From Symsagittifera roscoffensis (lineage: Eukaryota > Xenacoelomorpha > Acoela > Convolutidae): a stretch of 64,000 bases of DNA. Position numbers and translations under genes: made by a program. The notes under the pieces are model-generated. The model saw only the letters and a list, made by a program, of their open reading frames with translations, was not told where the DNA came from and did no database searches. The DNA is taken from NCBI RefSeq assembly GCF_963678635.1, contig NC_087071.1, positions 44,815,095-44,879,094 of the forward strand, given 5' to 3'. Positions 48,880 through 57,827 of the stretch are shown here, one piece after another (position 1 is the first letter of the stretch; each line of letters opens with the position of its first letter).

Positions 48880-49928
48880 GTGTATGACAATCCTGAGTAT
48901 GGGTTATAAAATGTGATGTAACCAATAGTCTTTTTGGTATATCTGTCGTATTTGTATATTACTTCAGTTGTTATAAATGGTGGTGGTAGGGATTGAGCTG
49001 TTATATTTGGTGGATTTAATGGATAGGGGTGTTGAGTAATGTTGTTTAATTTAACCGTGATTTCAAATTTTAATTGTAGACTATTTTGTTGGAGTATTTG
49101 GATGTTATGAGCACGAATGTCTTCGTGAATGTCTTGTCTATACTGTAGTCTGTTTAGTGCCCAATTGTGGAGTCGGTTACTTTCTAGGTGTTGTCCAAAT
49201 AATGGTGGAGGTGCTGTGAATGTATTCCAGTCTAGTCTTAAAGGAATATTTGTTGATGATTGTTCTCGATATCTAGCGTCGAGGTTATTTGGGAAATTTA
49301 AGTTAAAAGGTGGTGGTGAAATCTGGCTTATTGATGGTGTTGATGGTAGTGATAATGTTTCTGGTAGTGATGAGGATGTTGTTGTATCCGTAGAAATATC
49401 TATTGGATCATTGACTAAATTTAGTTCACCTTGTGTGAATGAATGTGTTGTCCAATATGGTAGTCGTGATGCTTGGTTTGGGGGATTGAAGGGATTTTCA
49501 CGTATTTGTTCAGATGTTGGTGTTGAACCTAAGTAATCTGAGGGTAGGCTTGAGGTGCTACGTTGTGAAAGAAGCGTAGGGGTTTCTGGTAATATACCAA
49601 TGGGGTTTTCTGGAGTGTTTTGTGATGGGGATTGAGGTATATCAAAATGAACTCGGGGAGTTTGAAAATTTCTGTTTCGTCGAGGATGTATAATTTGTCT
49701 ATTTATTTCGACTGTATTTTGGTTTTGACTAGGATTTCTTATTCTACTTAATTCTTGTGGTAGTGTTGGGTATAAGTTATATGTTGGTTCGCTTAGAAGT
49801 GCTTGTCGTTGAACTGGTTCTAGTGGTTCTGATAAGCGAGCCTGTCGTTCTTCAAAGGTATATGGGTTATCTTGAAAAGAATTCGTGTAGATGTTTGAGG
49901 ATTTTGGGTAGTTGAAGGTGTTGTTGGG
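48867..49928 (-). CDS. 353-codon Pro/Ser/Asn-rich ORF without ATG (ORF X)
   Basis: The minus-strand frame is open from just after TAA (49931-49929) to TAA at 48869-48867 and contains no Met at all. That composition is very unlikely for a chance frame. The N-terminal half is Pro/Ser/Thr/Gln-rich and disordered-looking. The C-terminal ~130 residues look folded (RLDWNTFTAPPPLFGQHLES, RLHNWALNRLQYRQDIHEDI, and a beta-like EVIYKYDRY...GYITFYNP). It overlaps the Env start by 13 nt. No family is recognised. Expression must use splicing onto an upstream AUG, frameshifting or a non-AUG start. Confidence 0.65.
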   Translation of the reverse strand, partial: PNNTFNYPKSSNIYTNSFQDNPYTFEERQARLSEPLEPVQRQALLSEPTYNLYPTLPQELSRIRNPSQNQNTVEINRQIIHPRRNRNFQTPRVHFDIPQSPSQNTPENPIGILPETPTLLSQRSTSSLPSDYLGSTPTSEQIRENPFNPPNQASRLPYWTTHSFTQGELNLVNDPIDISTDTTTSSSLPETLSLPSTPSISQISPPPFNLNFPNNLDARYREQSSTNIPLRLDWNTFTAPPPLFGQHLESNRLHNWALNRLQYRQDIHEDIRAHNIQILQQNSLQLKFEITVKLNNITQHPYPLNPPNITAQSLPPPFITTEVIYKYDRYTKKTIGYITFYNPYSGLSYTCIF

Positions 49929-49999
49929 TTATCTTGGGATGATGTCGGTGAAGACTGACTTTGTGACTGTTGGGTAGCAATTTTTGATAGCTTTTTGGC
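49820..49999 (-). CDS. Short ATG-less Gln/Ser/Thr-rich frame preceding ORF X
   Basis: 60 codons open between TAG (50002-50000) and TAG (49822-49820). The first ~37 codons have a protein-like bias (SKIATQQSQSQSSPTSSQDN, TTPSTTQNPQTST). It overlaps the main ORF X frame, which opens at 49928. It is probably the upstream part of the same coding region in another frame, reached by splicing or frameshift, or separated by a mutation. Confidence 0.4.
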   Translation of the reverse strand, partial: AKKLSKIATQQSQSQSSPTSSQDNPTTPSTTQNPQTSTRILFKITHIPLKNDRLAYQNH

Positions 50000-50007
50000 C
50001 TATTCTT

Positions 50008-50196
50008 TTAGTGAAAAAGTTTATGTTTACTATAGTATTCTTCTAAAAAAAGAATTAGGAGAATTGTTGCTAGGGCGAATGTGATGATTGCTTTTTTTAT
50101 ACATTTGCATATTGTCAAGATGAGGGATGATAGAAATGTTATAAAAATTACAAATAGTAAAAAAATATCGGTTCTACTAAAAATGGTTCGGATCAT
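50008..50196 (-). CDS. 62-aa hydrophobic membrane ORF
   Basis: It starts at the ATGA overlap with the preceding ORF. There are two predicted membrane segments (IFLLFVIFITFLSSLIL and AIITFALATILLILFL) with a short CKCIKK loop between them, a viroporin-like layout. Function unknown. Confidence 0.4.
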   Translation of the reverse strand: MIRTIFSRTDIFLLFVIFITFLSSLILTICKCIKKAIITFALATILLILFLEEYYSKHKLFH

Positions 50197-50423
50197 TTAG
50201 ATAAATTTTGTGAATCGTACCTGTGGATATAGTCAATAGCTTTTGAAAGTTGGAGGTATAGTTCAAATAGGGAATAGAAAATTAAAAAAATATTGCAAAA
50301 AATGATTAAGATTATTACAAAAGATTCAAAGATATCAAAAAGAAATATTATAAAAGTTTTAAGTATCGTAAAAAATTGTTTGAGGTTTGTGATAATTATA
50401 GTGACTGATTGAGAGAAGAGCAT
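50193..50423 (-). CDS. 76-aa hydrophobic membrane ORF
   Basis: ATG start. Mostly Ile/Leu/Phe, with one or two membrane segments (FFTILKTFIIFLFDIF, FVIILIIFCNIFLIFYSLF). Its TGA stop overlaps the next ATG as ATGA. No family is recognised. Being AT-rich, it could be a chance frame, but the paired arrangement argues for it. Confidence 0.4.
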   Translation of the reverse strand: MLFSQSVTIIITNLKQFFTILKTFIIFLFDIFESFVIILIIFCNIFLIFYSLFELYLQLSKAIDYIHRYDSQNLSK

Positions 50424-50429
50424 TTACGA

Positions 50430-51040
50430 AATGACTTCTTGATCGAATTTTTTTTGTTGTTTGGGGCAATTTTCAAGTGTGGTCGGATTATTTATTGGTT
50501 TTTTGACAAGTGGGTTGAGTTTTGTGAAAAATTGTTGGGGGCAATTTTTATGGTGATCGGGAGGTCTTCTTTGTCTTTATTTTCATTTGTCAAATGATCT
50601 GGGGTATTTTTGAGATTTTTATACTTTAGGCTAATTAAAATGGTCGTTCTTTTACTTTAGGCTAATTTAACATATTTGTTTGGGGGGTATTTCAGGGCTG
50701 AGTTGGGGAAATATTGTTGATCTTTGGTTTATTAGATAAGGGAGGGTTATGATATTATGGTGATATTTATTTTAGTTGTCAAGTTGGAGTGGTTTGCTTA
50801 TTTGTGACGTGGAGGTCGTAAAGTTATAGTTATAGATATGCCTGGAGTTTAATATCGTTCGTCTTGTTGGTTTGTGTTAGAGTTAGAGAAGGTGACGGAT
50901 TGGATGAGTCCTATTGGCTAATTATGAACTAGAATCGCTGCGTGTTTGTCAGCATGTTATTTTGAAAAATGAAAATTCAAAATGTTTCAAAGGTCTAAGA
51001 TTGTGAAATACAAAATTAAAGTTGTTTTTGAAATTCGACT
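50430..51040 (-). other. Untranslated stretch within the giant element
   Basis: About 0.6 kb between the integrase tail and the membrane ORFs. No ORF is supported on the minus strand. It is a plausible place for splice acceptors serving the downstream genes, but none can be proven by eye. Confidence 0.4.
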
Positions 51041-51044
51041 TTCT

Positions 51045-51665
51045 TTAATATTTTAGATTGTGGGATGAATAATTTATAATTTTTACGTGGTTGATTTCTA
51101 AGTCGTGAAGACTCTCTATGTTCTGATTTGTTGATTTGTTCTTGGGTATTATTTGTTCTGTCATTTTTCTATTTTTTCTTTCTTTTTGAGATGTATTTTG
51201 ATCTAGATTTTTTGTATTGTTTTTTGTGGTGGTTGATTTTGTTATTTGGTTTTTGTGGTGAAAATCTTTTTGTTCCTTTGTTGTATTTTCCGTATGTGGG
51301 TTATTTTGAATAACTTTTAAACCTGTAAAAGAATATAATTGAGTTAGTTCGCGGAGTGCGTATTCTTTTGGATAATAAGGTAATAGGTTATTTCGGTGTT
51401 GAACGATTTCTTTTTTGTCTGAGTCGGTGATTTTATATGTGACATCAGTGGGTTTTGCAATTATTTGGTATGGTCCTTTACGAAGGGGTTGTAATTTTTT
51501 AGATATTCCTTTTTGAGTATTAAAATTGGGTATTAAAACAAATGTTCCAATTTTTAAATCGGAGGCTGATGTAAAGCGTGAATTTATTTGTTCATTAATG
51601 TTTTGCCTTTGTAACAACTTTTTTGTTACTTTTTGGTAAATTTCATTGTGTTTTTTTATCTCTGT
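51045..51665 (-). CDS. Integrase C-terminal part (GPY/F-like module) in a shifted frame
   Basis: The frame is open from 51665 and overlaps the integrase core frame by 23 nt, with an A7 tract (51657-51651) in the overlap. It carries HNEIYQKVTKKL and then LRKGPYQIIAKPTDVTYKI with HRNNLLPYY, the usual integrase C-terminal module. A Lys/Asn/Thr-rich tail follows. A +1 (or -2) shift relative to the core is needed. It could be a one-base indel in the homopolymer (mutation or assembly error) or slippage. Confidence 0.8.
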   Translation of the reverse strand, partial: TEIKKHNEIYQKVTKKLLQRQNINEQINSRFTSASDLKIGTFVLIPNFNTQKGISKKLQPLRKGPYQIIAKPTDVTYKITDSDKKEIVQHRNNLLPYYPKEYALRELTQLYSFTGLKVIQNNPHTENTTKEQKDFHHKNQITKSTTTKNNTKNLDQNTSQKERKNRKMTEQIIPKNKSTNQNIESLHDLEINHVKIINYSSHNLKY

Positions 51666-52806
51666 TTAAAATCCATTTGGTGTGTGTTCCGGAGGCTAAT
51701 TTAAGAATTTGTGGGTGATGAAAATGATCTTCATCGTGTGTATGTAAAGGTAGATTATAACAAATTGAGTCTTTATTTGGTTGACAATAACCTTGTGCGT
51801 TTTTATGAGAGTTTGCTGTAAACATTATTGGTTTGCGTGGCTTTTGGTTAAAAACCATTTCATATGGTGACATTCCTAGAGTTGTCGTGATTTGTGAATT
51901 ATATGCTAGGGGAAATAATTTTACATCTGCTGACCATTCAGTATATCTTGTATCATTTCCATTGATGATACATCTAAGATATTCTTGTAGTGAACGGTTC
52001 ATACCTTCGACTAAGCCGTTTGTCCAAGGTGCGTGAGATGTACGTGGTTTGTGTTTGATGTTATATAGATGACATAGTGTGATGATTTCATTATTGATGA
52101 ATTCTGTACCGTTGTCTGTAACTAAAATTTCTGGTAGTCCGAATTTAGCTATCCAGTGTTCATAAAGCGTTGTGTAAGCGTAATAAGTGTTACAATGTGG
52201 TACTGGGTTAAGTGCTACATAATGTGTAAATTCGTCAACAATTACCATAATGTAGGAGTTTCCTTCTGATGAGGGTGAAATTGGTCCTTTAGTATCAAAT
52301 GAGATAGGGTGGTTAAAGTACAAACTTTGTCCTTTAAAATCTTGTTTTTGTGCTATTTGTTTTTGATTTGGATAAGGTTTATTTAGTTGACATACTATAC
52401 AATCATTGCATAGTACTTTTATCCAAATTGGTGCATTTGGGAAATAAAAGTTTTGTATGAAATTTGAATATGTTTTTTCTGATCCAGAGTGTCCTTTAAT
52501 ATTTTGTGTATGTGAAATATTAAAAGCTATAAGAATCATACTTAAAGGGAGACAGGGAACTGTTGATTCATTTAATTGGTATTCTAGGAGGTCTGTGTTT
52601 TCATTAATTGTCGTATTATTAAATTTTCGAAAATATCGGAGGAGTGTTTTATTTCCTAAAATTGTGGTATCTGCTTTTACGGGTTTAGTTTTATATTTGT
52701 GCCATGATTTTAGTTGTCTAATTACTGGGTCAAGATTTTGATATTGTTTCAAAGTATTAATTGTAATTTTATCTGTTGGGGGAGAAAAATGTTTGCAATT
52801 TCTAAT
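51643..52806 (-). CDS. Integrase core (zinc-binding and DDE domains)
   Basis: The frame is open from 52806 with no ATG; numbering here starts at the TTG at 52752, which is unlikely to be a true start. HHCC zinc domain: H81, H88, C118, C121. Catalytic triad D153, D213, E249 with 35 residues between the last two (DD35E), in FDTKGP, TDNGTEF and NGLVEG. It needs a -1 shift from the polymerase frame. The best candidate in the overlap is a CCCCC run (52782-52778), since no canonical heptamer is present. It ends at TGA 51645-51643, before the expected C-terminal module. Confidence 0.9.
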   Translation of the reverse strand: MRNCKHFSPPTDKITINTLKQYQNLDPVIRQLKSWHKYKTKPVKADTTILGNKTLLRYFRKFNNTTINENTDLLEYQLNESTVPCLPLSMILIAFNISHTQNIKGHSGSEKTYSNFIQNFYFPNAPIWIKVLCNDCIVCQLNKPYPNQKQIAQKQDFKGQSLYFNHPISFDTKGPISPSSEGNSYIMVIVDEFTHYVALNPVPHCNTYYAYTTLYEHWIAKFGLPEILVTDNGTEFINNEIITLCHLYNIKHKPRTSHAPWTNGLVEGMNRSLQEYLRCIINGNDTRYTEWSADVKLFPLAYNSQITTTLGMSPYEMVFNQKPRKPIMFTANSHKNAQGYCQPNKDSICYNLPLHTHDEDHFHHPQILKLASGTHTKWILNRDKKTQ

Positions 52807-55800
52807 TTAGATAAAGGAATTGTATCAAGTGGGTCATGGAGGTCAAATACTTGATTTATTGTGTATTTTGAATCGTTTGTTTGTGGTCCTGATAAATTTA
52901 TTTTATCAGTTAGGTTTTCTTTTTCAATTAATGGAAAAAGGTCTTTTTTATGCGAGTGTTGTTTTACTTTTTTTTGTTGGGTGTTATTTTTTATCCATTG
53001 TGAGTATGGAATTGGTTTAAAAGTTGATGTTCCAAGTAGATCAACTTCGTAGTGGTTATTTTGACAATCTAAATAAAGTGGAAAGTGTTGTAGATTATTT
53101 ATCTGTGATTGTTCAACGTCAGTTTTTACTGCATATTTGCATTCTAGTCGGGGTGATGTTTCGTTTTCTGCAAGGTAGAATTTTATATTTTTGGGTATTT
53201 CTACTGTAGTTTTACGTGTAAGTAATTCAGGTGGTGTATTTCGACTTAATGTGTCTGGTAATGCAAGATTTTTTCCTGCTGTCCAAACTATATGTAAGTT
53301 TGGAAATTTCATTAGAATTAATTGAAATCTATAAACTCGGTGATTTGGATCAGATTTTTGTGTAAAGAGAAATATGATTGGTTTGTGATCTGTGAATAGA
53401 ACTGTTGGATGTTTTGATCCAAGTATCAGAAATTCATATTCTGTAAGTGTATAGATAATGGCTGTACAGTCTGTCATTAGGGTTGAGAGTCTTAGCTCTG
53501 CTTGAGTGAATAATCGAGAATTTGCTGATATAAGGTTCATTTTGTTTGTACCATTATGTGATTGTAATAACGCTGCGCCGATGCCAAAGTTCGAAGCATC
53601 GCACATTGCGTAGAATGGTTGATTTGGATCTGGAATTGTATTCGAAATTTGTTCAGTTAGAAGTTTTTTAATTTCTTCAAATCGTGCTTGATGTTCTGTA
53701 TTCCATTCAAAATTATTTTGTTGTCTAAGTATATTATAGAATGGTCTTAGGTATAATTGCATTTTATAGACGTATTTACTTAAAAAATTTAACATTCCAA
53801 GGAATTCTTGGATTTTCTTTTTGTTTGTTGGTGGTTGGAGTTTTTGAATAGCATCAATGCGTGATTTTAATGGGGTGATTGTTTTTCTTTCTATGTTATG
53901 TCCTAAGAATTTTACTCGTGTTAAAAAGAAGTGTGATTTATCAGGGGCGGCCTTCAGATTTTCGTTCTGAAGTAGTTGGTGATATTGTTCTAAAACATTG
54001 AACATTTCTTCTTTAGTCTGTGATTGCATAAAAACATCGTCTAAATAGGTGATTGCGTTTTTCTTGAGTATTAGTGGTCGAAAAATTTTGCTCATAAAAG
54101 CTGAAAATGCTGCTGGTCCTATGGATATTCCAATGAATAAGCGGTTGAATTCATACTGTTGGTTTCCAATAACAAATTGTGTTAAACGTCGCGATTGTTC
54201 ATCTAATGGCATTTGATTGTATGCACTATTCATATCTGCGGTTGTAAAGTATTTTCCGTTTATTTTTGTTAAAATAACTTGTATTGGTTCAATAGGCCAA
54301 TTACACTTTGATTCATCTATGAGTGAGTTGAGGTATCTAGCGTCGAGAACGATTTTTAATGATTCTCCTTTGGCTAGAATGATAACAGGGTTGATAAATG
54401 TGTTACCTTTTGGTTGTTCTTCTTTATTTACTGGTGATATAATGTTGTATTGTTCTAAAATGTCGAGTAATCTGTTCACTTTATCGTGTAAGTGAATTGG
54501 TACTTTACTTGCTCTTTGTTTTTTGAAAACTGCGTCTGGTTTTAATGGGAGATGTAGTGATGAGCTGATTTTGCCAACATCAAATTTGGATGTTGCATAG
54601 ACTGATGAATATTTGATTAGCTGTTTGGCTAATTTATCAAATTCGTCTTGTGTTATTTGTGAATGTTGGAAGTTAAACATTGTTAAAAATTTCTGTTGTT
54701 TTTCTGCGTAGTTACTTATGTTGAATGTAGGTTTGAAATATGGGGTTTTTGTGAAATAATCCGTATTTCTTTTTTCGTTACTTATTATATTATTTATGGA
54801 TAATTCTTCATTAAGAATTGTGGATTGACAAATATCTAATAATTGGAGTATATTGTTTACGCGATATTCTTTTTCGTGTATTGGTGATATCGTAGCGTTG
54901 GTTTCGCAGTAGCCTAAAAGTCCTAAAGGTAATGTTACTTGATAGGGTGTATTGTTGTATACATGTAGAGATATAATATCTGAATTCGAGTTTTTCAAAT
55001 ATTTTATGGATGAGATTGTGATTTTGAAAAATTTATGAATAGGTTTGAATTCAAAATCTGACATATAGAGTTGTTGTTTGTTTTGTTTTTTATCATATTG
55101 GTGAACTTGTTTTATTGAAAAATTATATATGTTTCCTGATAGTGGTTTCAGGTGTTTTCTTTGTTGGTTATATATTGGATAAAATTTTGAAAAGAATGGT
55201 GGTTGTTTGTTTAATCTTTGGAAAAATGTTAGGGATGTGTCTTTTGTTTTTGTGTATTTATCTTTGATTAGTATTTTACTGTTTAATATGTTGATTGTTG
55301 GTATATATTTAGAGATAAATGGTATTCCTATGATATTGTGTTTAATATCAGTGATATGAAATATTTGTTTAAATGGTTTATTTAAAATTTTATTCTGCTC
55401 CATTGTTCTTGTGGGGAGAAGAAATAATTGAATTTTTCCATAATTTACCAATGTTGATCCTTGTGCTGTTGCTAGTTTACTGGAGGTTTCAAGAGGTGTT
55501 AGCTTTGGGTGTAAGGTTTTTATTTCATTCCATGTGGGAATGTTTATTATATTTGATTCTGCTCCTGAATCAATTAAAAAATCAATTTCAAGATCTGGTG
55601 GTTGAAATTCTTTGCTTCTTGGACTTTCTAAAAGAAATGGTATTGTCCAAATTTTTTCTTTGGGTTGTTCTTTTTGTATGTTTTGATAGATGTGATTTGT
55701 GTTTAAGCATTTTGTTTTGTCATTCTCATTGGGTTTATTTGTAGTGTTAATTTCGTTTGTTTCTTGTGTTGTTTGTGTAGAATGGATGGGTTCAATATAA

Positions 55801-57827
55801 TAATTGTGAAGGAGTTCTAATTGATTTTCATATATATGTGATGAAAAAGGTTGTTCATATATAATAGGTTCGTAATCATTTTCAACTGCTATCATATTTA
55901 TGGAGATAGTGTTTTCTGTATCACTTTCTGATTCTGATGATTCACAGTTTATTTGATTCAGTTGTAGTTCGTTATTTCCTGTGTCGTCAATACCTGGAGG
56001 GTCTGATGTTGTTTCTGGGTTTGATTGTACTTGATTAATATTTCTTTGATGTTTAGGTGTACTGCTTCTGTGGCGATTGTTAGAATTATCATAATGGTTA
56101 TTATTCCTGTGTGGTGATTGGGAATAATTTCTATAACGATTATTATAACTTGAATGTCGATTTTGTGAATTATTTCGTGATCTGTTTTGGTAATTATTGT
56201 TTGGTCTGTTATAGTTTGATCTAATATATGAGTTATTTCTTGATCGATTGTTCGGGTAATTCTGGTTTCGGTTGTTTGAATAACTTCTATTCCGATTATT
56301 GGAGTAGTTTCTATTTCTATTGTATGATGAATTTCGTGATTGATTGTGTGGATAGTAATTATTTCTTGATTGGGAATTAGATCTAGAAACAAATCGTGTT
56401 GTATTTGAATTTGATCTGGAGTAGTTATTTCGACTATTTGGTCTATTGTAATGATTTTGTGACGAATTTTGTGTATTTCTTCGTTCTGGTGATCTTCCTC
56501 TATAACTTGAGTTATATGGTGATTGATTTCCCGTGTAGTTGGTATTGTTCGATAGTGGTTTTCCTGAACTGTTGTTGCTGTATACATTTTTGTTCGGTAG
56601 ATTTTGATCTTTCTTCATGTACTGATAGAATGATTTATTTGGTTCTTTATATTTTTGAGGTTTATTTTGATTGTCTTGCTGTTTTTGTCTACATTCAGAA
56701 ATACTATGTCCGTATCGTCGGCAATAATTACACCATTTTTTGAAAGATGGTTTGCCTTTAAAGTTTGGGTGTTTTTCGTAAATATTGAGTATTTCAGTGA
56801 TTTTTTCAACGAGGTCTGTATCTGATTCCTGTACATTATTGATATTTGTGGTATTTGTTTCAATTCGATTAACATATTGTAATTTCAGATTTTCTGTTTC
56901 TTCAAGTTTCATGGTGATTTCCGCTTGTTCTAGCTTGTCTACTAGTTTTCGAAAATCTAAATCGGGTTCTCGAATTGAGGAGGGATGGGATGCTCTCTTT
57001 TTTATTGCTATTTTCCTTAATTGAGGTGTTAAGGTCATCATTAAGATTTCTGTCATCTTTGTGTTTTTATAGTCATGTGTATTTAATGAATATGCTTTTC
57101 GAACTAGTGTTTCGATGCGTACTGCTAATTGCTTGATGGTTTCATTTGGTAATCTGCGAATTTCATTGCATAAAACTCTTTGTTGTTGTTTGTTTCTTTC
57201 GGAGTCAAACATTTTTGAAAATTCTTGTGTAAATCTCTTCCAATTTGATTTTATTTCTATAGGCAATACTGAAAACCATTTTTGGGCTGCGCCGTCTAAA
57301 GTTGTTTGTATCAACGCTGTGCGTCGATGTATCCAGTTTTGATGTAGTGGCGTATTAATTGGTTCAGGTCCTATATTTAAAATCAAATTTGCTGTTACTG
57401 CATTTAAATAGTCTTCTACAGAATATTCAGGGTCTGTTCCTGTGAATACCATTAAAGGTTTATTTGATGTTATTGATGATCCACCCATAAGGTATGGATT
57501 CATTGTCATTTGTAATGATTCTGCTGCATTTGGCATTTGAGAAAAATTTGAAAGTTGATTTCTTGTTATTTCGTGTTGTTGAAGATAATATGGGAGTGGT
57601 ATTTCATTTTGCATTTGCGTCGGTTGATACGAGTGTGTGATCATTGGGTTTTTTTGCTGAATTGGTTGAAAATATTGTGTATGAATTGGGTTTTGTTGCT
57701 GAATTGGTTGTTGATTTTGTGTATCTATCGGTTGTGGAGAAAAAATTCTATGATTTGTATGTGGTTTCTGTACTCCTTGTCCACGATATTCTTGATTATA
57801 TGGTGCAATATATCTGGTTGTAAAAAA
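52749..57827 (-). CDS. Gag capsid/NC - protease - RT - RNase H polyprotein frame (ORF3)
   Basis: First ATG at 57644 (1631 codons). The frame is open 61 codons further up, to the slippery site, through a Gln/Pro-rich stretch. Positions from the ATG: capsid-like domain ~65-250 (a Retrotrans_gag pattern with DGAAQKWF and L.NE.IKQL); CCHC knuckle C-X2-C-X4-H-X4-C at 305-318; Arg/Asn/Ser-rich linker 330-550; aspartic protease with DSGA at 692-695; RT ~1040-1215 with TADMNSAY and YLDD at 1200-1203; RNase H ~1340-1470 with DAS, TDHK and a LPDTLSR end. All key residues are visible. It stops at TGA 52751-52749, before the integrase, which lies in the -1 frame with a 58-nt overlap. Confidence 0.93.
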   Translation of the reverse strand, partial: FFTTRYIAPYNQEYRGQGVQKPHTNHRIFSPQPIDTQNQQPIQQQNPIHTQYFQPIQQKNPMITHSYQPTQMQNEIPLPYYLQQHEITRNQLSNFSQMPNAAESLQMTMNPYLMGGSSITSNKPLMVFTGTDPEYSVEDYLNAVTANLILNIGPEPINTPLHQNWIHRRTALIQTTLDGAAQKWFSVLPIEIKSNWKRFTQEFSKMFDSERNKQQQRVLCNEIRRLPNETIKQLAVRIETLVRKAYSLNTHDYKNTKMTEILMMTLTPQLRKIAIKKRASHPSSIREPDLDFRKLVDKLEQAEITMKLEETENLKLQYVNRIETNTTNINNVQESDTDLVEKITEILNIYEKHPNFKGKPSFKKWCNYCRRYGHSISECRQKQQDNQNKPQKYKEPNKSFYQYMKKDQNLPNKNVYSNNSSGKPLSNNTNYTGNQSPYNSSYRGRSPERRNTQNSSQNHYNRPNSRNNYSRSNSNTTRFVSRSNSQSRNNYYPHNQSRNSSYNRNRNYSNNRNRSYSNNRNQNYPNNRSRNNSYIRSNYNRPNNNYQNRSRNNSQNRHSSYNNRYRNYSQSPHRNNNHYDNSNNRHRSSTPKHQRNINQVQSNPETTSDPPGIDDTGNNELQLNQINCESSESESDTENTISINMIAVENDYEPIIYEQPFSSHIYENQLELLHNYYIEPIHSTQTTQETNEINTTNKPNENDKTKCLNTNHIYQNIQKEQPKEKIWTIPFLLESPRSKEFQPPDLEIDFLIDSGAESNIINIPTWNEIKTLHPKLTPLETSSKLATAQGSTLVNYGKIQLFLLPTRTMEQNKILNKPFKQIFHITDIKHNIIGIPFISKYIPTINILNSKILIKDKYTKTKDTSLTFFQRLNKQPPFFSKFYPIYNQQRKHLKPLSGNIYNFSIKQVHQYDKKQNKQQLYMSDFEFKPIHKFFKITISSIKYLKNSNSDIISLHVYNNTPYQVTLPLGLLGYCETNATISPIHEKEYRVNNILQLLDICQSTILNEELSINNIISNEKRNTDYFTKTPYFKPTFNISNYAEKQQKFLTMFNFQHSQITQDEFDKLAKQLIKYSSVYATSKFDVGKISSSLHLPLKPDAVFKKQRASKVPIHLHDKVNRLLDILEQYNIISPVNKEEQPKGNTFINPVIILAKGESLKIVLDARYLNSLIDESKCNWPIEPIQVILTKINGKYFTTADMNSAYNQMPLDEQSRRLTQFVIGNQQYEFNRLFIGISIGPAAFSAFMSKIFRPLILKKNAITYLDDVFMQSQTKEEMFNVLEQYHQLLQNENLKAAPDKSHFFLTRVKFLGHNIERKTITPLKSRIDAIQKLQPPTNKKKIQEFLGMLNFLSKYVYKMQLYLRPFYNILRQQNNFEWNTEHQARFEEIKKLLTEQISNTIPDPNQPFYAMCDASNFGIGAALLQSHNGTNKMNLISANSRLFTQAELRLSTLMTDCTAIIYTLTEYEFLILGSKHPTVLFTDHKPIIFLFTQKSDPNHRVYRFQLILMKFPNLHIVWTAGKNLALPDTLSRNTPPELLTRKTTVEIPKNIKFYLAENETSPRLECKYAVKTDVEQSQINNLQHFPLYLDCQNNHYEVDLLGTSTFKPIPYSQWIKNNTQQKKVKQHSHKKDLFPLIEKENLTDKINLSGPQTNDSKYTINQVFDLHDPLDTIPLSKLEIANIFLPQQIKLQLIL

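Noticed and set aside
52749-52752. Stop-start coupling of Pol and integrase
   Set aside because: The apparent integrase start at 52752 is TTG, not ATG, and the integrase frame is open 54 nt further up; frameshifting is the better reading.
55958-56587. 209-codon minus ORF overlapping the Gag-Pol linker
   Set aside because: It is a shadow frame over the low-complexity Arg/Asn/Ser linker; the Ile/Thr/His repeats are a by-product of the simple sequence.
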